Of a stretch of 34,952 nucleotides of DNA, positions 1 through 8,858 are shown one piece after another. The DNA is from Candidatus Rifleibacteriota bacterium (GTDB lineage Bacteria; Muiribacteriota; Ozemobacteria; Ozemobacterales; Ozemobacteraceae): positions 6,873 through 41,824 of the forward strand of contig JAQVCG010000010.1 of the NCBI GenBank assembly GCA_028689875.1, given 5' to 3'. Within the stretch, counting starts at the first letter, position 1; every line of letters starts with the position of its first letter. The position numbers were made by a program, and so were the translations under genes. A model generated the notes under the pieces. That model worked only from the letters and a program-made list of their open reading frames with translations, did not search any database and had not been told where the DNA came from.

Positions 1-1255
1 AGTAATCTTTAAGTTCGGTATCGTCAATAAGTATGTTGCCTTCTTTGTAGTCATAAAACCTTTTTAAAATTGACGAAATAGTTGTTTTGCCTGCGCCTGT
101 GTGCCCAACTATAGCGATTTTTTCGCCCTTTTTAATTTTAAAAGACACGTTCTTCAAAATCTTTTTTTCGGGATTATAAGAAAAAGAGAGATTTTTGAAC
201 TCTATATTGTTCTTTAATTCTTCGAATTTTTTGCCCGTTTCTAAGTCTGTTTCGGGTTTTTCATCAAACATGTCAAAAACTCTTTCGGCAGATGCCATTG
301 CACTTTGAAATACAGATAATTGTTCGCTTATGTGCCTTACAGGTTCAAAAAAGGATTGCACATAAGAGATAAATGCGATGAATACACCCACCGAAATCGC
401 GCCGTTTAAAGTTAAAATTCCGCCATAAAGCAGCAGCACAGCAAGAGATATAGAAGAGAAAAGCCTGATGCAGGGCACAAACAAAGCATTGTAGTATATT
501 GATTTAAGCTCTGTGTCCATGAGATTTTTGTTCATTTCATCGAACTTTTCACTTCTTGATTTTTCCTGGTTAAATATGTGAATAACATTCATGCCCGACA
601 GATTTTCAGCCAGTGATGAGTTTAAAGTGGCCAATTTAATGCGCGAAAGTCGGTAAGCATCGTGCATTTTAAACCGTATTTTATATGCTAAAAACACTAG
701 AATCGGTGTAGTAAGCAGCGTCAGCAGAGTAAGCGTCGGATGAAGATAAAACATCATACTGCCTATTCCCAGCATAATAAAAATTTCGGATAAAACGCTT
801 ACTAAGGTGCCCGAAAAAAGCTCGGACATGGTTGTGACATCGTTCGTAACCCTTATAACCAGACGGCCTACGGGGTTTCGGTCAAAGAAAGAAATCGGCA
901 GCTTTTGTATGTGCGCGAAAAGCTTGTTGCGCATATCGTGCAGCATATAATTGCCCGTGTATTGCAATAAAAGATCACGTATCGACACTATTAGAAAACA
1001 GGCTATGTGCCCGATTATATATAAGGTTACGTATTTCATTAAAAGAGTCGAAGACGCGTTTTTTATGCCCTCGTCGACCGCTTTTGCCAAAAAAAACGGC
1101 AGCGCTGTCGTTGCTGCTGTGTCGCAGAATACAAGCAGTATTGCGACCGCCATATTAAGTTTATATGGCTTTAAAAACGGCAGCATACGCGCCACTATTC
1201 TGTTGTTCCAGTAGGGCGTCTTTACTTCGTCTGCGTGAAAATATGTATTGCTCAT
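1..1255 (-). CDS. ABC exporter half-transporter, second subunit (3' end outside the window)
   Basis: Partial gene, 418 codons visible, starting at ATG 1255-1253 and running off the left edge. It is a fused membrane-ATPase half-transporter: several hydrophobic segments fill residues 25-300, and the Walker A motif GHTGAGKT lies at about residues 384-391. The Q-loop, LSGGQ signature and Walker B lie beyond the window. Its ATG overlaps the stop of the upstream ABC gene in an ATGA arrangement, so the two are translationally coupled and very likely form a heterodimer of the MdlA/MdlB, LmrCD or TM287/288 type. As the upstream partner has a degenerate catalytic site, this subunit should carry the canonical Walker B glutamate, which cannot be checked here. 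Substrate unknown; multidrug, lipid or peptide export are all possible. Family confidence is high. Confidence 0.93.
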   Translation of the reverse strand, partial: MSNTYFHADEVKTPYWNNRIVARMLPFLKPYKLNMAVAILLVFCDTAATTALPFFLAKAVDEGIKNASSTLLMKYVTLYIIGHIACFLIVSIRDLLLQYTGNYMLHDMRNKLFAHIQKLPISFFDRNPVGRLVIRVTNDVTTMSELFSGTLVSVLSEIFIMLGIGSMMFYLHPTLTLLTLLTTPILVFLAYKIRFKMHDAYRLSRIKLATLNSSLAENLSGMNVIHIFNQEKSRSEKFDEMNKNLMDTELKSIYYNALFVPCIRLFSSISLAVLLLYGGILTLNGAISVGVFIAFISYVQSFFEPVRHISEQLSVFQSAMASAERVFDMFDEKPETDLETGKKFEELKNNIEFKNLSFSYNPEKKILKNVSFKIKKGEKIAIVGHTGAGKTTISSILKRFYDYKEGNILIDDTELKDY

Positions 1256-3012
1256 TCTTTTTCCAACTTTTCTTTAAGGCGTTGGCGCTGCCAAGCTGCT
1301 GCATATCGGCCATTAAGCTTCATAAGGTCGTCGTGCTTGCCCATTTCCACGATCTCACCGTTGTCCATGTAAATTATGCGGTCGGCATTTTGTATTGAAA
1401 CCATACGGTGAGAAACTATGATTTTGGTCTTTTTGCCATGTTTATTCAGCGAGTCCAAAATTTCTTTTTCGGTTTCGGTGTCGACGGCGCTTGTGCAGTC
1501 GTCCAACACGAGAATTGGCCTTTGGGCTTGCAGTGCACGGGCAATCGAAATTCTTTGCTTCTGCCCGCCCGACAAATTGACGCCTCTTTCTCCTAACATT
1601 GTTTCGATTCCGTTAGGGAATTTTTCTACGTCGTCTTTCAGCCCTGCCAAGTTTGCATATGCTAAAGCCTGTTCGGAGTCGTTCTTATTTTCAGCCGAAA
1701 ACAATATGTTTTCTCTAACCGACTCAGAAAACAAAAATACTTCTTGCGGCACGTAAGAAAAAATGTTTCTGAGTCTTTCGGTGTTTACGCGTGCAATATC
1801 AGCGTCTCCAACCAAAATTTGGCCGCTTGTCAAATTTTGCATCTTCATAATAAGCCGCAGTAAAGTTGTTTTTCCGCAGCCAACCGGTCCGGTTATTCCG
1901 AGAGTTTCGCCCTGCAATAGCTTAAAACTAATGTTCTTTACGGCATCTTCGGTGCCGTCAGGGTATTTGTAAGTGGCGTTAACAGCTTCAAGGTCAAAAT
2001 TCCGCGGCGTAAATGGCGTTTGTTCGCTTTCACGATTGTTTTCTTTTTCTTCTTTAAGAATTTGCATGCACCTCTCTAGTGAGGCTTTGCTCTTTTGGTA
2101 AAAAGAAATAATCATTCCGATGGCTCTCATGGGCCAGTTCATTTTGAGCAAATAACCTTGAAAAGCCATAAACACGCCCAAGGTTACGGTTTTTTCTATA
2201 ACCATATTGCCGCCGATAAAAAGCAAAAGTATCATTCCAATGCCGACCAGCAGGTTTATTGCCGGATGAAAAAATGCTTCAAAATTTGCAAGCTTAAGCT
2301 TGGTTTTCACAAATTCTTTGCCGCAAGCATCAAAACGGTTAATTTCTTCTTGTTCGGTGCCAAAACCTTTAATTACCCTTATACCCGATAGGTTTTCCTC
2401 GGCCGTTGAAGATAGGTCTGCCAGCCTAAGTTGTATCTCTCTTGACCGTTTGTGTATAACCGTTTTAGCTAATGTCGCAAACACAGTTATCAGTGTAAAA
2501 GGTATCAGAGTGGCAAATGTAAGCTTCGGAGACAAATAAAGCATAATAAAAGGCACTGTTGAAAGGTAAAAAAGTGCGTCTAACGATATGAGAATGCCCA
2601 TTCCGAGCATAAATTTTATTTCTTGAATATCGTTGGTCATGCGTGACATTATGTCGCCCGTGCGCGTTCGCTTAAAATAGTCAAAAGGCAATTTAAGCAA
2701 ATGATCGAAAAGCTCTTTTCTTAAGTCATAGATTGCATATTGCGAGGTGCCTTGGAAAAATTGTCGCCAATAAAATCTGAATACACTTTGCAGAATTGCG
2801 ATGAAAACTATTGTTAAACTGCAATAGAAAAGAGTGGGGCGTGCTGTTTCAGGACTATTAAAACTGTCGATTGCAAGCTTTAAGCATATTGGCGGAATTA
2901 TATCGGCCACATTTACAATCAAAAGCGATGCTAACCCTTTAAGCAGAAGATTCTTATAAGGTTTTAGCAACTCTTTTAAGAGCTGCATCGGTTTAATACT
3001 ATTATCTTTCAT
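1252..3012 (-). CDS. ABC exporter half-transporter, first subunit with non-canonical Walker B Asp
   Basis: A 586-residue type I ABC exporter half: transmembrane domain in residues 20-310 and nucleotide-binding domain in 340-586. Visible motifs are Walker A GPVGCGKT (375-382), Q-loop Gln423, signature LSGGQ (480-484), Walker B LVLDD (501-505) and H-loop His535. The residue after Walker B is Asp505, where active ATPases have Glu. In heterodimeric exporters such as TM287/288, LmrCD and MdlAB one subunit carries this substitution, so this should be the degenerate-site subunit paired with the gene at 1-1255. The start overlaps the stop of the zinc-ribbon gene upstream by one base (TAATG), and its own stop overlaps the next start, so all three are coupled. 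Direction is most likely export; the substrate cannot be read from sequence. Confidence 0.95.
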   Translation of the reverse strand: MKDNSIKPMQLLKELLKPYKNLLLKGLASLLIVNVADIIPPICLKLAIDSFNSPETARPTLFYCSLTIVFIAILQSVFRFYWRQFFQGTSQYAIYDLRKELFDHLLKLPFDYFKRTRTGDIMSRMTNDIQEIKFMLGMGILISLDALFYLSTVPFIMLYLSPKLTFATLIPFTLITVFATLAKTVIHKRSREIQLRLADLSSTAEENLSGIRVIKGFGTEQEEINRFDACGKEFVKTKLKLANFEAFFHPAINLLVGIGMILLLFIGGNMVIEKTVTLGVFMAFQGYLLKMNWPMRAIGMIISFYQKSKASLERCMQILKEEKENNRESEQTPFTPRNFDLEAVNATYKYPDGTEDAVKNISFKLLQGETLGITGPVGCGKTTLLRLIMKMQNLTSGQILVGDADIARVNTERLRNIFSYVPQEVFLFSESVRENILFSAENKNDSEQALAYANLAGLKDDVEKFPNGIETMLGERGVNLSGGQKQRISIARALQAQRPILVLDDCTSAVDTETEKEILDSLNKHGKKTKIIVSHRMVSIQNADRIIYMDNGEIVEMGKHDDLMKLNGRYAAAWQRQRLKEKLEKE

Positions 3013-4295
3013 TAAACTTTCAGTTGTGAATTTAAACGGTCAATCTGATTTTGAAGCGAATCGCTGTCAGGTTGAAATTTTGGAATATCAAGGCACTGTG
3101 AATAAAGTTCGTAATGTTTTATGTCAGCCGCTTCTAACGCGGTGGTGTCGCTTCCTCCGCCAATGTTGCCAAGGGCGTTGGTGGCGCAGTCTAAAATCAT
3201 CTGCTGTTCAAGGCTTTCTTTAAGCTGTCTAACTTGTAATATGCTTTCAAAAAACTCTCGGGTTTCGGGATACTTTTTGATTATTTCTTCAGATGGAAGC
3301 GGTGCCGGCATAAGCTGTTCATGCCAAAAATAGCGCATTTTGAATGATAATTCCATGGGAACATTCTGAAAGCCTTCTTGGTATGGTTCATGAAGCGGAC
3401 CGTGCCCGCCCAACTGGTTTCCTTCTATCATTTCGCGTCTGAAAGCTTCTTGGGTTTGCTCCTCGGGGCTATAAACAAAAGATTTTAATGAATCGGCGAT
3501 TGTGTCCAGGTGCTGCATCCAGCAATATCTGAGAATTATGGCTTCGCCTTCTCTGATTTTGTTATTTATAGAGACTATTTTGTCTTGAAAAGATACTTTA
3601 TCTTGCGCCACTATCGCATACACATTGTTACGCCATATTATAGCGGTAGTTTCGAGCGATATTCTGGCAAATTTCTTTATTCTTGTGGTCAAGGTTTTGA
3701 TGGCCTGATAAAAATTGTCAAAGGACATCTTTTCGCTTTGTCCCATTGTGAGCCAATTCTTATCGAAAAAAGAAGTTAAAATCATTTGCAGGCCTGAAAA
3801 CATTTTTCCTAACTGGTCTTCTATTTTAAAGTGAACAGAGTAGGGTGAGGCGCCGCCACGCAATTGAAGTCTTGAAACCAATAACGATACGGTAACTGCT
3901 CTAAATAATGATATAAAATCATAAATGATGTAGAGCAAAGCCGGCCAAAAAGCGATAAAGCTGAAAGGAAACCCAGTGCCTGAAATCACCATGGTTCCGC
4001 ATATTATCATCACTAAAGAGGCGATATAAAAATTTTGGCTTGAAGAAAAATCTGCCAAATATCTTTTAAATTCGCTTGTCAGGTTTACAATAAGATTCCC
4101 TCGCGGATTAACATTCGAAGGCATATAGTAAAATTTTGCAGGAATTGCGGGCGCTCTGTTTAGATATTCTTTTTCGATGGGTGTTAAATTGTCGAAAACG
4201 GGCCTGGATATGCCGCATAAAGGACAAACGTGCGATGTCGAAGAAACAGAGGCCTGACATTGTCTGCAAACGCTTTTAAGCAAATAGTTTTTCAT
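3012..4295 (-). CDS. zinc-ribbon membrane protein of unknown function
   Basis: A 427-residue protein that I do not recognise as a named family. The N-terminus has two CxxC pairs (Cys10/Cys13 and Cys24/Cys27) that fit a zinc ribbon. Residues about 90-150 contain two hydrophobic segments with a short loop, likely a membrane hairpin. The remaining 270 residues look soluble and mostly helical, with no catalytic motif that I can see. AAGGAA lies about 8 nt before the ATG. The gene sits 24 bp after the lipoprotein metallopeptidase gene and overlaps the first ABC gene by one base, so it is almost certainly co-transcribed with the exporter. It could be an accessory or regulatory factor for that exporter; this is inference from position only. 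Confidence 0.85.
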   Translation of the reverse strand: MKNYLLKSVCRQCQASVSSTSHVCPLCGISRPVFDNLTPIEKEYLNRAPAIPAKFYYMPSNVNPRGNLIVNLTSEFKRYLADFSSSQNFYIASLVMIICGTMVISGTGFPFSFIAFWPALLYIIYDFISLFRAVTVSLLVSRLQLRGGASPYSVHFKIEDQLGKMFSGLQMILTSFFDKNWLTMGQSEKMSFDNFYQAIKTLTTRIKKFARISLETTAIIWRNNVYAIVAQDKVSFQDKIVSINNKIREGEAIILRYCWMQHLDTIADSLKSFVYSPEEQTQEAFRREMIEGNQLGGHGPLHEPYQEGFQNVPMELSFKMRYFWHEQLMPAPLPSEEIIKKYPETREFFESILQVRQLKESLEQQMILDCATNALGNIGGGSDTTALEAADIKHYELYSQCLDIPKFQPDSDSLQNQIDRLNSQLKV

Positions 4296-4319
4296 GTTTG
4301 ATTCCTTCTGTTTGCTTTT

Positions 4320-6041
4320 TTAATTTGGGGTAAGCCTAACCATTCTTAAGCTAACGCCTTTGCCTTCTGAGGCAATTCTGAATGTGTTATTGCCTGAATA
4401 ACCGGCAGGCTGCGTGATTTTATAAAACACTGCTGCGCCGGGGTTTACGTATGTTGTAATTGAACCATTGCCAAGATCTATGTCTTTGGTCAATTTATAG
4501 CTTGATTCTGTATTTAAAATTGCCGGGAACATTGTTTCATTAAATTTATGCTTAGAATCAGTAATCTGCGATTTTTGAATTATGCCTCTAAAAACAAGCA
4601 CTTCATTTAATACAGCCGTTTGCCAATCTTTTTTTACTTGTTCATAGTTTCTGCCGTCGCCTTGAGATAGCAACAGAGTTTCAATGTTTAGAGCGCTGCC
4701 GATCGGCGTTGAGCTATTGTGCATGGCTTTTATAAAGTCGCTGCGAAATTGTTCATACATATAAAAATTGAAAAGCCCTTTTTGCCCGTAATGAGCATAG
4801 GTGCTTTCCCAAGACTCCATGCCTGTGTTGCTGCTTTCTAACCAACTTCCAAACCTGTTATCGTTTGCGACGCTGTCGGGTTCAATAGCACCTGCACCTG
4901 AAACATCCGCAATATATCCGCTTGATGTGGTTTTGCTCATCGCTGCTCGACGCTGTCTATAACGCGCCTCTACGCCTACTGACAAAGATTCATCGAGCCA
5001 TTCATATTCTTGATTTTGCATATTTAAACCTTTTGCGCTGAAATTAGCTGCATGCTGCAATTCGTGCGCAATGGTCTCACGGGTTGCTGCCCGCCAGTAT
5101 TCACCCTGAAACTTTGCAGAATAGCCCGGTGCCCAAATACCTATCATGTCTCTGTTATTACCGTTTCCCGGATTGCTAAAGTCTGCAGTATTGAATAACC
5201 CTGCAAAACCCAGACGGTTATATTCTTTAGAAAAAACGATCGAAAGCTTGCCGTCGCTGTCTACGTCTTCAGCAAGTCTGTAATTGTCATTAAATAAAGG
5301 GTAAATAAAGCTTTCAAATTCGTCGGCAAAATGATTCAAATCATCGCTTGTAATGTTATAGGTGCCCGAACAAGTAATGTCTACGAAAAATTTTGCGTGT
5401 TCAGTTATTTTTAGTAATTTTGTTGTTACATTGTTATAGCTTGTAGCATTGCCGTCTGTGATTATTTTAATAATCACTTCGTCATTCAAATTTTCGTTCG
5501 AATGATTTACAGAACCTCTTAAACTGCCCTTAGCGCCGTTTCTTAGTGATTGAAACTTGTTTTGTCTTCTCAGATTACTTTCTGTGAGAGCCTTCGCTTC
5601 TAAGTTGCCCCATCTTGTATTTGTCATATCTTGTGAGGGAAGGGGCGTATAATGTTGCTCATAAATCGAAGCCTTTATCGAGGCGGCGGTTTCGTGTAAA
5701 AGCTGAATACTTTGAGCACTGGTGTGTTCATTGTTCACTATCAGGCTGTAGACCACTTCACGATTTCTTTCTACAGGCAGTTCAACCGAAATCCCTTGAG
5801 CTACGTCGCTGAATTCTAAAATTGTGCCCGCTTTCGCAAGAAGCTTTGCACTGTCAGTTGCGGTTATATAGACCCCGGCTCCTATTACGGTCTTTGCGTT
5901 AGGGTCATTGTCGCCTGAGGTCGGTAAGAGTGGAACCGACGAGCTGCTCGAACTGTCAGAACCTAAAATGTCGCATCCGCTTATGAAAAATGTGCTTATA
6001 AACAGAATAAATATCAATACTATGTGGGGCGATTTTTTCAT
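4320..6041 (-). CDS. lipoprotein zinc metallopeptidase, M30 (hyicolysin)-like
   Basis: With the ATG at 6041 the product has 573 residues; a TTG seven codons upstream is possible, but GAGGC lies about 10 nt before the ATG and supports it. Residues 1-23 form a lipoprotein signal peptide ending in a lipobox (ISGC, Cys23), followed by a Ser-rich linker. The zinc site is HELQH at 326-330, and a WLDES motif about 20 residues later offers the third ligand, Glu351. HExxH followed by a W-L-(N/D)-E-(S/G)-L motif is typical of M30 peptidases. The protein should be anchored in a membrane and face outwards or to the periplasm. It lies between an exported S9 peptidase gene and the zinc-ribbon/ABC genes. 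A TATAAT-like hexamer at 6076-6081 could give it its own promoter, but no good -35 box accompanies it. Substrate unknown. Confidence 0.82.
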   Translation of the reverse strand: MKKSPHIVLIFILFISTFFISGCDILGSDSSSSSSVPLLPTSGDNDPNAKTVIGAGVYITATDSAKLLAKAGTILEFSDVAQGISVELPVERNREVVYSLIVNNEHTSAQSIQLLHETAASIKASIYEQHYTPLPSQDMTNTRWGNLEAKALTESNLRRQNKFQSLRNGAKGSLRGSVNHSNENLNDEVIIKIITDGNATSYNNVTTKLLKITEHAKFFVDITCSGTYNITSDDLNHFADEFESFIYPLFNDNYRLAEDVDSDGKLSIVFSKEYNRLGFAGLFNTADFSNPGNGNNRDMIGIWAPGYSAKFQGEYWRAATRETIAHELQHAANFSAKGLNMQNQEYEWLDESLSVGVEARYRQRRAAMSKTTSSGYIADVSGAGAIEPDSVANDNRFGSWLESSNTGMESWESTYAHYGQKGLFNFYMYEQFRSDFIKAMHNSSTPIGSALNIETLLLSQGDGRNYEQVKKDWQTAVLNEVLVFRGIIQKSQITDSKHKFNETMFPAILNTESSYKLTKDIDLGNGSITTYVNPGAAVFYKITQPAGYSGNNTFRIASEGKGVSLRMVRLTPN

Positions 6042-6110
6042 TATATTTTTGCCTCGTTTCAAATCTTTGACGCTAATTATACTGATTAAGCGCTCAAATT
6101 GCCATAAGGA

Positions 6111-8540
6111 TTATTTATTTTTTAGGTATTTATCTAACCATTCAAATTGCTCTGACAATACGTGCAAGATTGACTCTCGCGCTTCGTATCCATGCCCTTC
6201 ATGTGGCAGCACCACAAGACGCGCTATGCCGCCGTGTCCTTTAATTGCCGCGAACATGCGTTCACTTTGCATGGGGAATGTGCCCGAATTGGGGTCATCT
6301 TTGCCGTGGATCATCAAAATCGGCGTTTTGATTTTATCGGCATATGAGAACGGCGACATGGTGTTATAAATGTTCTGGGCCTGCCAGAAGGTTCTTCTTT
6401 CGCCCTGAAAGCCAAATGGAGTGAGCGTTCTGTTGTAAGCCCCGCTTCTGGCTATTCCGGCAGCAAATAAGTCAGTGTGAGCAAGAAGATTTGCTACCAT
6501 AAACGCGCCGTATGAATGTCCTGCCACCGCAATCTGACCCCTTTGAGTAATACCTATTTCAATAAGTTTATTTACCGCCGCTTCTGCTCCGGCCGTCATT
6601 TGGTCAATAAAAGTATCGTTAGCGGTTAAAGGGTCGCCGACTATGGGGATTTCTGCGTTGTATAGAACCGCATATCCGCGAAGTAAAAAGAACAGAATTG
6701 AGCTTCCGCCTATTCTTGTAAATTTGTTTGTAGTGCTTCTTACTTGTCCTGCGATTTCTTTGCTTGTGTATTCTCTCGGGTAAGCCCAAACAATGGTCGG
6801 GTACCTTTTGCCGGGCTTGTATCCGAGCGGATAATAAAGAGTTCCGCTTAAAGGAACACCGTCGTTGCGTTCATATTTTATGAGTTCTTTTTTTACTTCA
6901 GCCAATTCTTTGTTCGGTGAAGTAAAGTAGGTTATTTGCTCCGGCCTTAACGCGACGTTATTTTTAACGGTTCTGATAAAATAATTTGGAGGTGTTTCAG
7001 GGTCTTCTCTTCTTGTTACAATCTGCTTCCTTTTGGTGTCGGCGAATCCTGTAAAGTCTTCGAATTTATCGAGTCCCGAAACAAATATATCTTTCGATTC
7101 CAGTGTTTTAAGACTGAATTTGCGCAAAAAAGGTCTGTAGCCGTCAGGGGTTGCGCCGCTTCCGGTCAGATAAACCCATTCGTCATTTTCTAATATTGCC
7201 GTTCTTTCGCCGTTTGGCTTAGCATAATAGAGCAAATCACCCTTATCGTTATAAATATCGTTGTAGTTTCTTTCAAATATAACGCGGCATTCAGAAGCAA
7301 TATTAGTTTTGCTCATATTAACTTCACGCGCTTTTATCCATTTTGTGTCACGGTCGTAGTCCCAGACTAATGCTGAATCTTGTTTGTCTAATATGTCAAA
7401 GCCCGAGTATCGCATGGGCAGTTTGATTATTTCTCGCGGAGGTTTATCAAACGGAGCATCGTGAGCATAAACTATGTCTCTGAAGTCTGCTTTTATGTTC
7501 GGGTCGCCTTCGTCAAGGGCTTCAACCCAGCACATAGTTGCAGGGCGTTTTTCTTGCCAAAATATGCCTCGCATGCCTTTAGAGACGCCTTCTATGGGTA
7601 TTTCTTCGCCGACCGGAATATGTGCCAGCACTTTAATGAGTTTGCCTTTGTTGTCCCATAATTCGTATCTTTTGGCAAACAGCGCAGAAGGCACATTATG
7701 CGAAAATGGCGTTTCTAAGATTCTTGCAATTGAATACTTGCCGTCGGGGCTTGTAGTTACATTGCTAATAAGGCCCGGTGTGCCGAATTTAGTTGTTTTG
7801 CCTGATTTAACGTTGATTTTATATAATTGCGAAGTTGCGTAATATTCAAAAACTTTTTCGTCATAGGCGGTTTTAATAAGGTCTTGGTAAGTTCTGACCT
7901 GCGAAACGCGTCCGCTTGTTTCAGAAATTTCGGGCGTTTCAGGTATTACAGGAGGCTCGGGCAGCTGTCCGCGTTTTTCGTTCCAAAGGGGGACATATAT
8001 GTATTTACTATCATCGCTCCACCAGAACGGCCCAAAGAGCACTGAATTAACTCGCGGCGGCGACAGCTGTTTCCCTGAATCTTTATTAATATCAAACAAC
8101 CAAACTGATGAACCGCCGGCTTTGTAAAGCACCGCCGCGAACTTTGTACCGTCCGGCGACCAAATCGGAAACCCAAACTTAGCATCGGGCGGTAATTTTA
8201 TGTTTTTAGACTCATTTGTTTTAAGGTCTAATATGTCGAGATCTTCGACAAAGTAGCTTCTTTGCTTAACGTTATATCTTTTTAAGATGCTTAATCCGGC
8301 CACCTTCGCTTTTGGCTCTGCAAGGTCTTCGAGGCTAAGCTGCGTAGAATACTCAACCAAAATGGCTTTGCCTCCCTGAGGCGAAATGCTCAGCTGCGGC
8401 GGGTTCGGCGCGTCGACAAGTTTGACGATTTTTGCATCAGGTTCTTTGTATCCGAAATTTTCCATGGCAAAAGTTGTAGTTGCTGTGAGAATAATCATCA
8501 GCGCACCCAGAGCGCACTGACTAATAGTAATATTTCTCAT
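6111..8540 (-). CDS. exported prolyl-oligopeptidase-family serine peptidase (S9, glutamyl-endopeptidase-like)
   Basis: An 809-residue protein with a Sec signal peptide in residues 1-25. The N-terminal part (about 40-520) has repeated short motifs typical of the S9 beta-propeller, such as SPDGT and SPDGK. The C-terminal alpha/beta hydrolase domain has the nucleophile motif GHSYGA (Ser676), the acid in GKDDPNSGTF (Asp748/Asp749) and the catalytic His783 in a GHGY motif. The pattern GTFPMQSERMF after the Asp and PHEGHGYEARES around the His resembles the S9D glutamyl endopeptidases. AGGAAAGCC precedes the ATG. It is the first gene of the left minus-strand run, behind a good promoter at 8571-8599, and is followed 69 bp later by the lipoprotein metallopeptidase gene. 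It probably degrades peptides in the periplasm. Exact specificity is not certain. Confidence 0.92.
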   Translation of the reverse strand: MRNITISQCALGALMIILTATTTFAMENFGYKEPDAKIVKLVDAPNPPQLSISPQGGKAILVEYSTQLSLEDLAEPKAKVAGLSILKRYNVKQRSYFVEDLDILDLKTNESKNIKLPPDAKFGFPIWSPDGTKFAAVLYKAGGSSVWLFDINKDSGKQLSPPRVNSVLFGPFWWSDDSKYIYVPLWNEKRGQLPEPPVIPETPEISETSGRVSQVRTYQDLIKTAYDEKVFEYYATSQLYKINVKSGKTTKFGTPGLISNVTTSPDGKYSIARILETPFSHNVPSALFAKRYELWDNKGKLIKVLAHIPVGEEIPIEGVSKGMRGIFWQEKRPATMCWVEALDEGDPNIKADFRDIVYAHDAPFDKPPREIIKLPMRYSGFDILDKQDSALVWDYDRDTKWIKAREVNMSKTNIASECRVIFERNYNDIYNDKGDLLYYAKPNGERTAILENDEWVYLTGSGATPDGYRPFLRKFSLKTLESKDIFVSGLDKFEDFTGFADTKRKQIVTRREDPETPPNYFIRTVKNNVALRPEQITYFTSPNKELAEVKKELIKYERNDGVPLSGTLYYPLGYKPGKRYPTIVWAYPREYTSKEIAGQVRSTTNKFTRIGGSSILFFLLRGYAVLYNAEIPIVGDPLTANDTFIDQMTAGAEAAVNKLIEIGITQRGQIAVAGHSYGAFMVANLLAHTDLFAAGIARSGAYNRTLTPFGFQGERRTFWQAQNIYNTMSPFSYADKIKTPILMIHGKDDPNSGTFPMQSERMFAAIKGHGGIARLVVLPHEGHGYEARESILHVLSEQFEWLDKYLKNK

Positions 8541-8570
8541 GGCTTTCCTTTCATTGTTTTTTCAACAAAT

Positions 8571-8599
8571 ATTCTATTGTAAAAGCCGTACAAAGACAA
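8571..8599 (-). promoter_or_regulatory. sigma-70-type promoter of the S9 peptidase gene
   Basis: Read on the minus strand, TTGTCT (8599-8594) is followed after 17 nt by TAGAAT (8576-8571), about 30 nt before the ATG of the S9 peptidase. This is a consistent housekeeping promoter and would drive the run of peptidase, zinc-ribbon and ABC genes. It lies just inside the proposed edge of the accessory block. Confidence 0.55.
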
Positions 8600-8727
8600 G
8601 AAATTAAAAGACCCGCACCGATGAATACGCTGCAAGCAAATAAGAACAGACTTTTTCGTCTGTATCTGTTTTATCTTAAAAAGGAACAAACTTGTTAATT
8701 GATATGCTTCTTTAATTATGCTATTAC

Positions 8728-8758
8728 TTGACTGTAAAATTGCTTTTGAGTGTATAGT
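8728..8758 (+). promoter_or_regulatory. sigma-70-type promoter of the type III restriction-modification operon
   Basis: TTGACT (8728-8733) is followed after 17 nt by TGTATA (8751-8756), overlapping TATAGT (8753-8758) at 19 nt spacing. It points towards the HEPN gene and would give a leader of roughly 95 nt. No operator or repeat is obvious beside it. Confidence 0.55.
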
Positions 8759-8858
8759 GGCTACGGCTACACGGAGATTATTATTACTAAGCAAATATGT
8801 GCGTTACTCACCCGCCGCGTTTTGCGATTGACAAAGTATTCTGTGAGAGGAAAATTAA

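Larger units (their letters stand above)
8541..8858. other. divergent intergenic region at the left edge of the accessory block
   Basis: This 318-bp gene-free stretch separates divergent operons. It holds the leftward promoter at 8571-8599, the string AAAAGACCCGC at 8606-8616 that recurs at 16591-16601, a short hairpin (ACAGAC/GTCTGT, 8646-8663) and the rightward promoter at 8728-8758. A minus-strand reading frame of 85 codons crosses it but has no ribosome site or family features and overlaps the promoter, so I do not call it. Confidence 0.6.

Noticed and set aside
6042-6062. TTG start seven codons upstream of the M30-like gene
   Set aside because: GAGGC overlaps this stretch and is well placed for the ATG at 6041, which also gives a cleaner lipoprotein signal peptide.
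8537-8794. Minus-strand reading frame of 85 codons across the intergenic region
   Set aside because: It has no ribosome site or recognisable features, covers the S9 promoter and overlaps the S9 start; chance frame.
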